Assembly: GCF_028554725.1 (NCBI RefSeq)
Contig: NC_071670.1
Span: 36,264,001 to 36,328,000 of the forward strand
Origin: Zeugodacus cucurbitae
Lineage: Eukaryota; Arthropoda; Insecta; Diptera; Tephritidae
Direction: 5' to 3'
Length of the DNA: 64,000 bases
The translations under genes were made by a program, and so were the position numbers. The notes beneath the pieces are model-generated. The model was not told the origin of the DNA, made no database searches, and saw nothing but the letters and a program-made list of their open reading frames with translations. Position 1 is the first letter of the stretch; the number at the start of each line of letters is the position of its first letter. Below, one piece after another: positions 26,501 to 38,500 of this stretch.

Positions 26501-29500
26501 TCCTATAATGCGAGTGCTCGGGGAGTGTAATTTTGGAATTACAATAAGGTCGAGTGCTTTAAAAAAATAGCAAAAAGCTATATTTGAACCCAGAAATGAT
26601 CGCTAATTAATAAAAAAAGTAAAATAGCTGAAATTTTGAAACTGAAAATGTTCGTATTATTTCTTAAGGGCTCTGAAGTTAAATGTCTAATTGGAGCTTA
26701 AATTGTCATTGAACCAACAGAACCATTTATATAATTCTAAAATCAATAAAGATTTCTTCTACTGAAACTGAATACAAATATTTTGGATTTTGCCTCATAT
26801 TCAATTAATTAATGCACAATATTTGTATTTTTAACGTTTTCCCATCATATTCTGTTTTGGTCTGGTTCAAAATTATGGTAGACGAAACTTATTAATACTT
26901 TTTGGGGTCTAAGTTGTTGTAAAATTTTCAAAAATAATAACTATTACGTATGTTTTTGAAAAATTCTTCTTCTTACTCCTAAAAATCTTCTCAATAATTT
27001 TCTCATATTTTTTTTTGTTTTTTACCGCATGCTTCTAAAGGGTGATTTTTTTGAGGTTAGGATTTTCATGCATTAGTATTTGACAGATCACGTGGGATTT
27101 CAGACATGGTGTCAAAGAGAAAGATGCTCAGTATGCTTTGACATTTCATCATGAATAGACTTACTAACGAGCAACGCTTGCAAATCATTGAATTTTATTA
27201 CCAAAATCAGTGTTCGGTTCGAAATGTGAAATCCGCTTTTTTATCGACAAATTTTGTTCAGCGATGAGGCTCATTTCTGGTTGAATGGCTACGTAAATAA
27301 GCAAAATTGCCGCATTTGGGGTGAAGAGCAACCAGAAGCCGTTCAAGAACTGCCCATGCATCCCGAAAAATGCACTGTTTGGTGTGGTTTGTACGCTGGT
27401 GGAATCATTGGACCGTATTTTTTCAAAGATGCTGTTGGACGCAACGTTACGGTGAATGGCGATCGCTATCGTTCGATGCTAACAAACTTTTTGTTGCCAA
27501 AAATGGAAGAACTGAACTTGGTTGACATGTGGTTTCAACAAGATGGCGCTACATGCCACACAGCTCGCGATTCTATGGCCATTTTGAGGGAAAACTTCGG
27601 AGAACAATTCATCTCAAGAAATGGACCCGTAAGTTGGCCACCAAGATCATGCGATTTAACGCCTTTAGACTATTTTTTGTGGGGCTACGTCAAGTCTAAA
27701 GTCTACAGAAATAAGCCAGCAACTATTCCAGCTTTGGAAGACAACATTTCCGAAGAAATTCGGGCTATTCCGGCCGAAATGCTCGAAAAAGTTGCCCAAA
27801 ATTGGACTTTCCGAATGGACCACCTAAGACGCAGCCGCGGTCAACATTTAAATGAAATTATCTTCAAAAAGTAAATGTCATGAACCAATCTAACGTTTCA
27901 AATAAAGAACCGATGAGATTTTGCAAATTTTATGCGTTTTTTTTTTTTAAAGTTATCAAGCTCTTAAAAAATCACCCTTTATCAATTTTATAAATAAATA
28001 AAAAGTTGCAAATTTCTTCGACTCTGAAAAAATTTTGAAAATATTTGGCTCATTTGAAGAATCTGCGTTCCTCAGATAAATATAAACAAATAATTAATTC
28101 TTATTTATTTTGCAAATCTTATTGTTTATTGCATAGTTTTTGGAAATATTTGAGTTTCTTATTTTTACTATTGAGTAAGAATATGCTGTTATTTTTTCTT
28201 TGTATTTCTATATTTTCAACAAAATGTATTACTCAACTTGTAAACATTTTCCATATAAAAAGAGAGCGGAAGCAATATGAGATTTTGTTTTTGTAACTGC
28301 ATTCAAGTCACCACTTCTAGCGAATTTCGCAAGTTTCTTTAATGATATATAGAGTTTATATAACTAATATTTATTATATCTTTATATATATTCTTCTTTT
28401 ATTACAAATTCCCCAACACTTAGCTTCATATGTTGATGCCCTTGATACCGTAGAGTGTTTAAAACCGCACCAACTATTTGCATAACCTAGAAAAATGCCA
28501 ATCAACTGGCCTATCACGCTGTCAATCTGTTCAATGTGACCTTTCATGCGCCACAGATTCGCACCATCACAACACACCACAATCATTTTGCAATATTATT
28601 GTATTGAATACTTAATTGCCGTTTGATTGTTTTGGAACAAAAAAAGAAGAGGCTTTTATAAATTGTGCACCCACACCTATAAAATTAATGTTTGTTTTTT
28701 CACGATTCACTACAGTTCAATACGAAATCAGAGCACGATAAGGGTTTTGCAAAAAAAGCACAGAAAATAATTGCTATGACTAAGCTAAAGTCAGAGATTG
28801 ACTGCTTCATCCGTTTGTTGTAATTCGCTTTACTATGACAATGTATAGCGATAACGATGTACTATAGTGAGCGTTGATTTTGTAATGATTTTTCAGTGAA
28901 ATAATATACACGATCTAATTTACATATATATTTTAATAATAATGTGCCCAGCAGTGCAAAGGGCTATTTGTAAAATAGCTTTAAACTGTTAGTTACAAAC
29001 CCCAATAGCCAACCTTTAATAAATCGCTCTATATTTGGTACGAGTCTGACCTATTTCTGACTAGTTCATTATTATTCTTTTATGATTCTGGTTCTAAATT
29101 AATATTTTTTGATCAGTTCCATTTTTCGTATAAGGAACAGAATATCCTCCTCTTCTCTTTACTTTTTTATCAATCAGTATTCGAAGTACATCTATGGACG
29201 AAAGCTAACACAGTTCCTTTTCGTTTCTAATTTGATTCTTCCTTACTAGATACTAGTCTTAGTCCAATCCATTCTTCATTGCATATTTGTTATTTATGCT
29301 GACTTTTTCCGAGATCACTCATCCAAGCTGTCAAACTAATGACGCACATGAGTTTGTTTACCAACTTTCCGCTCTACTGATTTCTGAAATCCATATTGGT
29401 TACCATTACCCAGCAAACATAATCGTTTGATATCGTTTGAGAAGAATTAGTCGACAAAAAATATTGAACCTTAATCCTTAAATAGCGTTACAAAATGTCT

Positions 29501-32500
29501 AAAGTATTTATCGGACCCTTTCTTGGCGTCGATGAGGTATTTGTACGGAATAGATATATAGAAAATTGTATTTCTCTATTTTCATTCAATCTTATGAGTT
29601 TGAAATGACATTTAGTTGACAGAAACAGGGTTGTCATTCAAAATAACTTTCATTAGTAAACTTTTCTCGTAGTTAATGGATCGGTCTTTTACAGAGTTAT
29701 TAAAGTTCATTTATTCGAGCTCTGAAGACGACCTATATGAGTGATCGACATCTTCCCTGCGGTTTATTTTAAAAGTATTGATATTTGTCAAACTGTATAT
29801 ATTATATTTATGTTATCTAAATTTTTAAACTTTCAAATGAAAAGCTATATATTTTCGTTGCTCTACAGATTTGTAAATTCAATTTCGTATGTAATATTGG
29901 TTTTTATATATTTATGTGCTGTAATTAGTGTTATCTTCCTGTAAATATGTATCTCTTCAATTATATTATGTATGTATTTCATGCTTTTTACAACCATAAA
30001 AACAACTAATTTGTGCAACTTGCTAGTATTATTTATTTTATAAAATTGTACATATATACTTGTATATACAAAATATTACTGAAATTTAGAAAAATGTATG
30101 TATGTTTGTTTATTACCTCATATAATTTTGCCTTCATTAAACCAGCAGACCGTGTAAAAATAAATAGGTCAATTAAGCTTAATGCAATCTGTTGTGGAAA
30201 AGAGGGATGTTGGTAAAGGAAAATTTATTGAAATTATAATTTATTGTTTTTGTTTAGATTTATAGATTAAATGCTCGTGTTCTATCTCTTGAAATTTGAT
30301 AGACTGCTGTGGTATACTGCCATGTATACTGAACGTACATATTTAAATATATTAAATAATTTCCTTAGGCCTTAGGTTTTATATAAAGCACCGAATATTC
30401 TACAGAAAGAAATGGAAAAACTGAATTTTCGAAATGAAACGCTCTATATAGAATCCCTGTAAACACTACGTTTCTTAAATATAATTAGATATTTTTTTAA
30501 AAGAGCTGCCATCGAGGTATCCAAAAAAAAATAATAATATAATTTAATTCTGGAGCTTCATACTTTATTAATCGAGTATTCGAGCATTTTACTACTAATT
30601 GACCTTTAATTTATAGGAAAAAACATATAATGAAGTCTTGAATTGTATTCCAACAAATGCTACAGGGTTAGGAATACCTTTCAGACAACCGCTTAATTTA
30701 GTCAATTATCAAATTAGCTGTTTACAATTATAATCGGTATTATTATTATTTATAAAAATAAAATTAATAAGATTTTTAAAATGATTTTAATGTAATATTA
30801 ATTGAGTCAATTATCAAATTAGCTATTTACAATTATAATTGGTATTAAATTTTTAGAAAAAAATATAAAATAAAATTTTTGAAAATTATTGTTATGTAAA
30901 CTTAATTGAGTCAATTAGTAAATTGTCTAACAGAATTTTAATTGAGATCAAATCAATATCAAAATCTAAAATAAAAACAAAAATCTATAAAATTATTACA
31001 AAGTAATCAGTTGCTACATGGTATGTAAAGCATTTCAGGTAATTAATTTGCTAATTTAATTGTCATTCAATTTGTAGAGTAAAAAATAATATAAAGCTTT
31101 TAGTTTTAATAAAAACTAATTGCAATGGTATTATAGACATTTCAGCTGTTTCCTCTTTTAGAAAATTTGTTAATTGATTAAATTAAGAGTCTATCAAGTT
31201 CTGTCTGGATAAAAATATAGTTCCGCGCTCTAATTAAAGACGAGATTAGTAAATTAGTAGGTTTGCTTCACACAATTAATTTTAGAATAATTTTGGATTA
31301 GATAAATGTTTCTTTTCGTTTCGTACTTCTCCTCACATTCTGCATGGTTCGCTGGTTTCTTGCAATTTTCTTTATTTCGAAATTCTTTTTTTTTTCTCTC
31401 ATGTTTCATTAATCATTTACAACGTTATCTCTATATATATTGGACTTTTTTTCTTTTTTTACTTATTTCTTTCTAAACAGGACGAGAAAACTCTGGACAT
31501 TATTGGACAATATAAACCTGAGATATTCTGCTAAATACAAATAGGACTAAACAAACAAAAAAGCGCGCTCAGTTGTTTATTTTGAGTTTCAACACACACA
31601 CATATATTGCAAAAGTGCACACATTAACGAACAAAAATAATATCATTAACACAAAAAAACGTTAAAATAATAAGGAAGCACTAATTAAAAACAAAATAAA
31701 AAGAAAAAAACTCAAAACTTCCCGCAACACGAACAAAAAAAAAAACAATTTTAACAAAACAAATGTACAACAAATACAAAGAAAACGAACAAAAACAAGA
31801 AATAAGTATTGCTGAAGGAAGCTACTAAAACGAAGCTCAAGCAATTAAGCGGCGAAATTCTTTGCACTCAAATGAAAGTATCTCACACACACCCACACAC
31901 ACACGCAGCAGCTTAAATACATCACGCAATTGAACAAACCAGATTTTTAGTTTAGAAAAAACAACAACAAAAACAAATATTATATATAAATGCAGCGTTA
32001 ATTAAGTAGCAATTAAGCGTACGTTTAATTGAATATTTTGTTTTTGTAATTTGTGTTTTTTATTCTGCAAATATTCAAATCGTTTAAGACTCTTTGTTGT
32101 TTTTGTGTCTGTACAACGCGTTGTTACTTGCTTTCTTTTTGAAGCTCGACGCATACGCGTTATTAAATTTAATTAATATTAAACTAAATTTAGCAATTAA
32201 GTGTGTAACATTTCGTGCTCGAGTTGGTACTATAATTTTCTATAGAACATACTCACATAACATATAAGCAAACAAATCATAATAAATTACAACACAACAC
32301 ACACAGTAGCAATAACAACAACAACAACAAAGTAAATTTAATAACACCAACACAACACACACGCACCTGTTAGGCTCGTGAGCGCATGCGCAATAAATCC
32401 ACAAGGAATTGAGTGTGTTATCAAAGTCCGCACACACGCTCACACACATACATATACAAAAGAAACGTTTAAAGCAAGACGCACGCACAATTGCGTTCTA

Positions 32501-35500
32501 CAGGTAAGCCCTCACTCAACGGCTGCAGTTGAAATGCAACGCATAACTGTATATTTTACTAAATCTAAACTGCCTTTATGAACTGTGTGTGTCTTTCGTT
32601 TTAAGTCATGCATACTCTCACATACATATGTCATAAGTATAACTAACTATACCCACTAACCATGCATTAACCTCAAAAGTTGCGCTATAATCTAACGTAG
32701 TTTATAAGTATTGTTGTTATTGTTGTCTAACAGTTGGCATTTACATATTTATTAGTCCTACAAGCCATCTTATATATATACATATGTATTTAAAATGCTT
32801 TCGCCTCCTCTACTGCTGCTGCTGCCTCTCCCGCTGCTACTGCTTTTATTGCTGTCCACGCATTTACCGTTAATTGTTGTTGTTGCTTTCAAAACACATT
32901 CCCTGACATGCAATATATACATACATAAACACACATATTGTAGTAAATATTTACATAACTTACTTTCATGCTGATTAGACTATCTCTATCTGAAATCTAT
33001 GTTCTTTTGCCCTAGAAAATATGCAAATACTCTATTGCTCTATTGCTTCACATGCTTTACATGCAAACATATCTGCGCTTTTTGATAAGAGAAACCAGTA
33101 CAGCGTAATAAAGTGCTAGAATGATTGAAATAGTAAGAGTCATTAGAGGTGTCAAGTTGAATATGATGCGCGGGCAAGAAGAGCTGTGTGCACTGAAGAA
33201 GGAAAATTAACTCCTCTAAGCTTAACAGACTATCTTTGCCATAAAATTATTCGTGGGACAAATAAAAGTTTTGCTCTACAGTCGATAAAAGTAGATTTTT
33301 AATATATTTGTGGTTTTAGCGCCTTAAAATATGCTTTGAATTATGAATCTTAATAGGAAAGTGGTTTCAGCAGCTCCTAAAGTTAGACTAATAATTATGA
33401 AAGTTGTAAATCTTAGTTGTGTAATCCTAAAAGTAGACTTTTCTTTACAAAAAGCTTATAAATAATGGTCAAAATGGACTTTTGCTCATAGAAAGTTCAG
33501 ATTATTGCTCAAAAATATACCTTTTCTCCTAGAAAGTTCAAAATTTTGTCCCTACAAATAATTTTGTCCCCTAAAAGTAGACTTTTCTTTACAAAAAGTC
33601 CAAAAATGCTTCTAAATAATGGTTAAAATGGACTTTTGCTCATAGAAAGTTCAAAATTTTGTACTAACAACCCGTATATACCGTATATAGTGCTTAAAAG
33701 TATACTTCTTATTACAAATATTGTTCCATGGCTCTTAAAAACTAACTTCGTGTTTGACTTAGAATTTCGACACTTTCAAAAACTGTGTGTCTCTAGCGCT
33801 TACATGTAGGATTCTGTTATTACACCAACTTTATACCGAAATCCATATGAATAAGGTCAATTCGAAGAACCTTGACATATATTTTAGAAGATATTCTGAA
33901 AAGACAATGGGGGTTCTCGTTTAGTATTAAGCGGAAGACTGCTTTCTGGTCTAACTTTAATATGAACATTTGAAACAGTTACATTTTATTGAAAAATAAC
34001 GAATAAGGGGGTTACAAAATAGAAGTAAGGCACATGCAAACTTTAAATACTCCTTGCAAATTATGTCGTCCACTTAAATCTCTCTGGTACATAATATCTA
34101 AATCCACACAGTTTCGAAAAATCCATTCAGTTATTTGGTAACCTGTAGATTCCATAAGTATTTCTTGACATTCTTAAAGAAAATTAATAAATTTTTAATA
34201 TATTTACACAAATAATATTCAAAAATACAGTTAACATAAATACCCGAGAAACTATAGAGTTGCACTTTCAACTTATCCATAGAATTACAAGCGACTGCGT
34301 TGCATACTTTTCGGCGCGCAAACCCAAACTTAACTATTAACTTAAAATACTAACCAACTAATGAACACTTTAATATACAAAAATTACTTGAACCTCTGCT
34401 TACTAAATCACGTCTCTTTATTCTTACAGATGGCCCACGTTGTCGGCGTACCCAAGCGAGATCCGTGCCAAAAATGTCAATTGCCTGTGTTTCTCGCCGA
34501 ACGCCTATTGGTCGGCAAGAAAGTCTATCATCGCACGTGTCTGAAATGTGCGCGTTGCGGCTCACAACTGACACCAGGCAGCTTCTATGAGACCGAGGTG
34601 GATGGCGAGTACTGCTGTGAGACTTGCCCTGACGAGGAGGTGCAATTGAATGCGCCCGCTGCTGGTGAAGAACTAGCCGTTGGCGATGTGCAATTGCGTC
34701 AACCAAGTGCAGAGCAAACACCAACGAGCAGCAGCAGTCTCAATGCAGCGCTACCGAAGAATGTGCGTAGCTCCATAGCCGATCGGTTGGCGTTCTTCGA
34801 ACAGTCGAAGAAAGATGCGGTCGCCAGTGATAGCAGTGAAGCAGCTACAAGCAGTAAATTTTTGCTGCAGAAAAGCGTTTCGGACGAAGAAAAGAGTAAG
34901 AGTCTGCAACGCATGGAAGCGCCCACAACATCGGCATACAAAATGAACAGCGCGCTTAGTAGCTTTCTCAATGACACCATCGACGGTGAGGGCGATGACG
35001 GCGAGAGTCTAACCAATACTGTGGACAGTAAATCAGGCACCGAAACGCAAATGGAGACCTCAGACACTGAGAATGAAACCGATGCCGAGACAAGTTTGGA
35101 TGACGTAGCGCCAGCATTGCCCAAGACCGAACCACCAAAGGTCACGCCGGAGGGTAGTGATGTTGAGAGAGAGAAAGCGCAGTCACCCACTCCAGATAAT
35201 AGAAGATTTACAGCTACTGCACAACTACAACTTGGAGCAGCCAACAAGGAAAACATGGAAAACGTAGAGCCGACTAAAAAGACAACACCGACAAGTAACA
35301 GCAGCACTGGCACCCCAGTCGCGAAGAAGCGGACACAGGTGCAGTTGAATTTGACAGCAGCAAAAACAGCGGAAGACACAGCGGCAGCAGCTCCAACGCC
35401 ACCGCAAGCACGCGCCGAGCTACAAGCCGACAATGCCAACAACAATGGCCAACACAAGGACGCTTCGAAAGATGTGTCTACAAAAACACCAGAACAAAAA

Positions 35501-38500
35501 GCGCAAAGCAGCCTAACAGCAACAAATAATTTAGTTTTAAGTGAACCTAATTCTAATGAAGATGTTACCAAAGACCAAAATGCAGCTACAAACGTAATTG
35601 CGGCAGCAACAACCACGACGTCGAATGCAGAGAAACTCGAGACACTGCGTGCCAACCTCCGCGAATTGGATACGGAGAGCGGCACCGAGAATATGGACAT
35701 GTCCGTGGAGAAGTCTGTTGAAATGCGCATAAAGTCACTGGAGTCGCCGGAGGATGTGGCAACGACCGAACGACTCAGTGTGGTGCGTGCGCGTCTGCAA
35801 CAATTCGAAGTAATTGCAAACAAACGTAATAATAACGCTGAGGAGGAGAAGCAAGCCGATAATGATACACGTAATGATAATAATACAACACTAAACACTG
35901 AAGATAAGCTAAGTGAACCTGAAACCGATAATACTAACATTGATAAAGATAAGAAACTAATGAATGTGGATGCTGAGGAGGAGAACAACACGGTTGCGCC
36001 GGCTACGCCGCCACCAGCCACGCCCACAAGCAATGCAGCAAGTGCAACTGAAAGTTTGACTAAAGTAAATCTCGAAGACGAAGCGAAATTACGAGCAATA
36101 GAAACGGAGAAGGCTGATAAAATTGAAACTAAAGCAAATGAAATCAAGGAATCACTCGTAAATGAAGTGCCTTTGGAAATGGAAACAGCAAAAGACAATA
36201 ATATAGTATTAGATGTAAGCGAGCGCGAAGCCAAGCCGGAACCGAAAACACAAGTGGCAGCACCGAGAATAGAAATAAGTGCAGCGGAGACTAACGAAGA
36301 CGCAACAATGGTGGATACACAACCAAAACAGGAGACTCCAAACACTGATGGCGCCACCAAAATACCAGCAGATGCATCCAGCAAGGCCCCCGAAGCCACT
36401 ACAGCCGAAAATCTGGCAACTACACCTAGCAAAGTTAGCACCGTAGCATATCCTGAAGACTTAAATCCCTTCAAATCCGAGGACGAAGATGACGAATGCG
36501 TGGCGAACAAGGAAACCCTACAAAAACAACAAGTGGCGCTAAGAACACCACAACCGCGTGCTGTCAGCAACAGCAGCGCAGTCGCCAAATCAGCAGAGAA
36601 GACGCAAAATCTGAATCCTTTCGATAGTTCCGATGATGAGATTGAGTTGGAGAAGCCATCATCACGCACCTCAACGGCCGCTTCTACGCCTACAGGCGGC
36701 AAAGTGCCGCCACCGCGTCCACCACCACCGCGCATATCGCGCAATCCATTCGGCGAAGAGACTGACGAAGAGGCCGCGTCGCAATTTTCACGTCACTCCA
36801 GTTTGTCATCATCGCTGACGAAGAAGACGCCCGTGCCCACGCCGCGCACCAATCTGTGAGTATCTGCGATTTATTTGTTTTTGTTGCAAATTTATAAGAA
36901 AATTTTCCATTTTCCATAGTTGTTATTGGGCTGTCGACATTTTTAAAGATTTAGCAGCCGAGCGGCGCGCTCTACGCTTTTCCCCTCTTCTAAAGTATTT
37001 GCATATGCATGAAGATGCACACACTTACATTGCCGTCTTGCTACTGCCGCTGCTTTATTGCACGTTTCCGCAAGGCAATTGTTTATAAAGGCCTTATGGG
37101 TAGACATTGTCGCCCACTACCTACACTTGCCACAATTTGTTGCACTGTCAAGCTGATAATTAAATGCTAAATTGTGTGTGTGTGTGTGAGCATATGCAAA
37201 TTACTATTATTTTTTGCTGTCAACCGACTACTTGTTTGCGACAATATTGTTCTTTTTCGCTAGATTTTCTACTATTTCCACTTTGTTGGCAGCAGATATC
37301 AAGCATCTCAGTGATGAGTAGCAAGTAGCTTAGCAATTATACAACAAGCGTATAGTGGGTGGCACATCGTCCCAGTTTGCCATATCGCAATGTGGGCTGA
37401 ACCTTAATTTACATACAAATATAGTTAAAGCACTCTTCATTGCTGCAGCTTTTAGGGTTTTAGTCCGTAAATGGGCAAACCAGTAATATGGAGATCACGC
37501 TAGAACTCGTTTCATTAATTATAGAATTTCTTTAAATTGTTTAGCATTGATATTCTGCATTAATTATTACAAATGAGTATAAATTAGAAACATTGTTGAA
37601 ACTTAATTAAAATTGAGGTTAAGTTGAAAAATTTCGAACTTCTCAGACTTACAAGATGTTTTCTAACACTAGTATACTCAACTGAAATATCGAAAACAAA
37701 AATAATTTCCAATATTCTATTTTATCTGTACAAAATATTCGATTTCGAGATTATATTATTAGATTTATACTTTAAGCCTTTCATTTTAGGCGAACCATGC
37801 GAACTTGCTGAATTAGAAATTAGTCGCCTCATAAAATTTCTGATAGGCTCAAATCGCTTCGGCGATACGTAAGGGACTCCTTTAGTTAGTTAGTTTTTAG
37901 TCTTCTGGCATAACAACCGACTGGAACCTTTAGCTATGGGATCCATCGCGAAACCTGTCGCGGAGGTCAATCTTTTTAACCTAACCTAACTTTTCATGCG
38001 AACTAACTGCAATTGAAAGCGATCGTCTAAGCAGAACGAATGTTTCCATTTATCTACAGAAGATTCATTTGTTATCAAAAAAGAAAATGTTTTTAGTTGT
38101 CTTCTTATCTTATCTTAGAACCTAACCTATCTTGCAAACAGCATAATAACTTCGACAAAAGAACATATCTGCAATGATCGTGTTGTTATTGTTTTTGTTC
38201 TCCAATAATTTAGAAAATTCTGCAATGACAGTACTAAGATTTTGGACAAATTTGGCACGTTTACCGTTACGTTAGAACGAACTGTCTGGAAATTAATGTT
38301 CGCTTTCCTACTAAAATCTTTAATTTTTCCCTTTTAAATTACATAATTTATAAAAAAAGCAAATAGCTGTAGAAGAGCTGTTTTTTTAATTATTACTTTA
38401 AAATTAAAATTTGAAAATTCATTTACGAGATCTTCACTTTTAATTTTTTCTTCGAAGAGAAACAAGTCCTCTAGTATTCATTAGACTTGCAGATGCTAGT

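Larger units (their letters stand above)
20576..27035. other. Intron between the two inverted mariner copies
   Basis: About 6.5 kb of AT-rich intron. It contains two short direct duplications (21489-21552, 25154-25227), microsatellites near 25.44-25.51 kb and one GC-rich island at 23.07-23.4 kb with open frames on both strands. No gene could be built with confidence. Confidence 0.5.

Noticed and set aside
34699..36744. 681-codon open frame on the minus strand
   Set aside because: It is antisense to the LIM/acidic-linker exon and is a low-complexity Ser/Val/Leu mirror of its Glu/Thr/Ala codons. The plus frame has the LIM domain, NPF motifs and splice phase.
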